Source: Gonium pectorale
Taxonomy: Eukaryota > Chlorophyta > Chlorophyceae > Chlamydomonadales > Volvocaceae
Assembly (NCBI GenBank): GCA_001584585.1
Contig: LSYV01000023.1
Span: forward strand, 1,142,594 to 1,164,511
Length of the DNA: 21,918 bases
Reading direction: 5' to 3'
The position numbers were made by a program, and so were the translations under genes. Below, piece after piece: positions 20,760 through 21,918 of the stretch (its first letter is position 1; each line of letters starts with the position of its first letter). Under the pieces are notes generated by a model. It searched no databases. It was given only the letters and a program-made list of their open reading frames with translations, and had not been told where the DNA came from.

Positions 20760-21386
20760 CTTCCCGCCCCACTCGCTTATGAGAATGCCCTCCGACCCAC
20801 TACCCCTCCACTCACTCCTGACGTCCGCGACCGACCGAAAGGCCGGTTGCTGATTCCCGTCATCCGCAAAGCATGGAGACATAATAGATAGTTGCCGTTC
20901 GGGGCGCCAGCAGACCGATGATAGGCGACGCGTTTCAGCACCAGCGCCTGCTGGCAATGATGACTCCAGGAGATTCCAGGTAGCACAGCGACCGACCACA
21001 GCGCATCCTAGCTATGCACTCTAGCTAACCCACCCTCTACCGCGCCCCTCTCCAAGTGCCCACGCCGCGCGTGTTTTCAATGATTGGCTAAACATCTCTT
21101 GTCAAGCAACTTGTTGCATCAGTACGATGCAGCAATCCAGTGCATGCACCAAAGCCGCGGCGCTGGGTTGCCGGTTGCGGGGCGGTTGGTCTGCGGTTAG
21201 GGTCGGTGTACAGTTGCAGGGGTTGCATTTGCCTCGATAGGCTTCATCATTTTGCCCACTCGCACCCCAGGTCACAACGGTACCCATCGATGCTCGGGGC
21301 TTTGCGATTGACAAAAGCGTGGAAATCGATCGCTGCAGTGCACGGGATCAGTGTAACCTGCCATAGTTGACATATTAAGTTAGTGT

Positions 21387-21393
21387 TATATTA
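21387..21393 (+). promoter_or_regulatory. Possible TATA element of the GT32-like gene
   Basis: TATATTA lies 38 bases before the ATG at 21431, in a local AT-rich island. If used, the 5' UTR would be very short, so this is tentative. Confidence 0.25.
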
Positions 21394-21430
21394 GACATGA
21401 CTTATCAAGTGTCACCTCACCTCTGAAACA

Positions 21431-21918
21431 ATGGGCTTCCTCATGCCTCGCTCCATTGCCAACGGGGCACCGCTGTTGAGGGCCCGATTGCTCCTTGCCT
21501 TTCTAACAACACTGTGCATCTTGTCGCTGGCTCAATCACAGTCAGAGACCCCGCAGTCGTCGCCGCACATAAAGCCCTACGATGACAAGCTCATCCGCGA
21601 GCTCGATGCCAACGGAGAGCGCAACGTCTTCCTAATCTGGACCACCAACGCCAGCACGTTCGACCACCTGGCGAGGGCTTGCATCGGCTCTGTGATAGCC
21701 ATCTACGGCCGGCGGGTTTACCTGTTCGCAAACAACCTGACTCCGGATGACCTTGTGGGCCAGAATTGGACGCGGGCCAACCTGGTCCATTACGAAAGCC
21801 CACGCCTGGTGTTTCAGGTGGGGTGCAGAAGGGCGCCTGACGTGGCCGCCCGAGCCGGCGCAGTACAGGGCCCGTTCCATGGATTATTAGGGATGCCGAT
21901 TGCTTGCTNGTTTTTTGT
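21431..21918 (+). CDS. Putative alpha-1,4-glycosyltransferase / GT32-like protein, first exon only
   Basis: Exon 1 runs 21431-21817 (129 codons, ends CAG before a GTGGGG donor); the rest lies beyond the right edge. Residues about 17-36 (basic, then RLLLAFLTTLCILSLAQS) form a signal peptide or type II anchor, so a Golgi-lumen enzyme is expected. Residues about 65-98 read NVFLIWTT...FDHLARACIGSVIAIYGRRVYLFANNL. This resembles the N-terminal part of plant and animal alpha-1,4-glycosyltransferases (A4GALT type, sugar-binding DXD family), where FxxTW is followed by a serine/cysteine-rich helix and a V-x-V-x-S/A-N strand. The catalytic DXD would be in a later exon, so the assignment is provisional. 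Two NxT/S sequons (NAS, NWT) fit a luminal domain. The start is the first ATG after AT-rich DNA (ACAATGG). The frame stays open to the window end, where base 21909 is N. Confidence 0.65.
   Translation, partial: MGFLMPRSIANGAPLLRARLLLAFLTTLCILSLAQSQSETPQSSPHIKPYDDKLIRELDANGERNVFLIWTTNASTFDHLARACIGSVIAIYGRRVYLFANNLTPDDLVGQNWTRANLVHYESPRLVFQVGCRRAPDVAARAGAVQGPFHGLLGMPIACXFF
21909..21909. other. Ambiguous base near the window end
   Basis: A single N nine bases before the end suggests low-quality sequence at a contig edge or gap. It lies in intron 1 of the GT32-like gene, so the missing exons may fall in unassembled DNA. Confidence 0.9.

Larger units (their letters stand above)
19791..21430. other. 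Divergent spacer between two glycosyltransferase genes
   Basis: 1,640 bp separating the start codons of the fringe-like and GT32-like genes. It must carry both promoters. The DNA is patchy: AT-richer near 19910-19950 and 21360-21420, GC-rich elsewhere. It holds a 5'-leader hairpin (19799-19818), a small tandem repeat (20487-20510) and a coding-like patch near 20.7 kb. No complete gene could be built. Confidence 0.5.

Noticed and set aside
1..21918. Search for CRISPR arrays, bacterial operons, rRNA, tRNA cloverleafs, transposase or reverse-transcriptase motifs.
   Set aside because: None was seen by eye on either strand. The gene architecture is eukaryotic throughout and the repeats are short. 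A tRNAscan or RepeatMasker run could still reveal diverged elements.

Overview
The window is nuclear DNA from a green alga, most likely a volvocine/Chlamydomonas-type chlorophyte. Genes are split into many short GC-rich exons by introns of about 120-480 bp. Third codon positions are almost all G or C. TGTAA-type polyadenylation signals lie in the right places, and CA/GT microsatellites are frequent. The species cannot be fixed from sequence alone. The window ends beside an ambiguous base (N at 21909), so it probably abuts an assembly gap.

Layout. (1) Positions 249-13667, minus strand: 31 exons of a NUP205/NUP192-type scaffold nucleoporin. The start codon and 1,540 codons are present; the C-terminus lies beyond the left edge. 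Every splice phase closes. (2) Positions 13950-15498, plus strand, divergent from NUP205 across a 282-bp spacer: a four-exon RraA-like / 4-hydroxy-4-methyl-2-oxoglutarate aldolase-family gene with one GC-AG intron and a possible organelle-targeting extension. (3) Positions 15499-17369: the facing 3' UTRs of genes 2 and 4 with intergenic DNA between them. (4) Positions 17370-19790, minus strand: a five-exon fringe-like (GT31-type) glycosyltransferase with a GDDDT motif and an eight-cysteine insert. (5) Positions 19791-21430: a 1.6-kb spacer. (6) Position 21431 to the right edge, plus strand: the first exon of a second putative secretory-pathway glycosyltransferase (alpha-1,4-glycosyltransferase / GT32-like), divergent from gene 4.

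The two glycosyltransferases both start with a hydrophobic N-terminal segment and probably act in the Golgi lumen. They are neighbours, but no shared pathway can be shown from this sequence. NUP205 (nuclear pore inner ring) and the RraA-like enzyme (2-oxo-acid metabolism) are unrelated housekeeping-type genes that happen to share a divergent promoter region.

I found no evidence of a mobile-element protein, RNA gene, CRISPR array or other dedicated novel system. The most interesting observations are the cysteine-rich insert in the fringe-like enzyme, the GC-AG intron and dual start of the RraA-like gene, strong short hairpins in NUP205 introns, and an unexplained coding-like patch near 20.7 kb.
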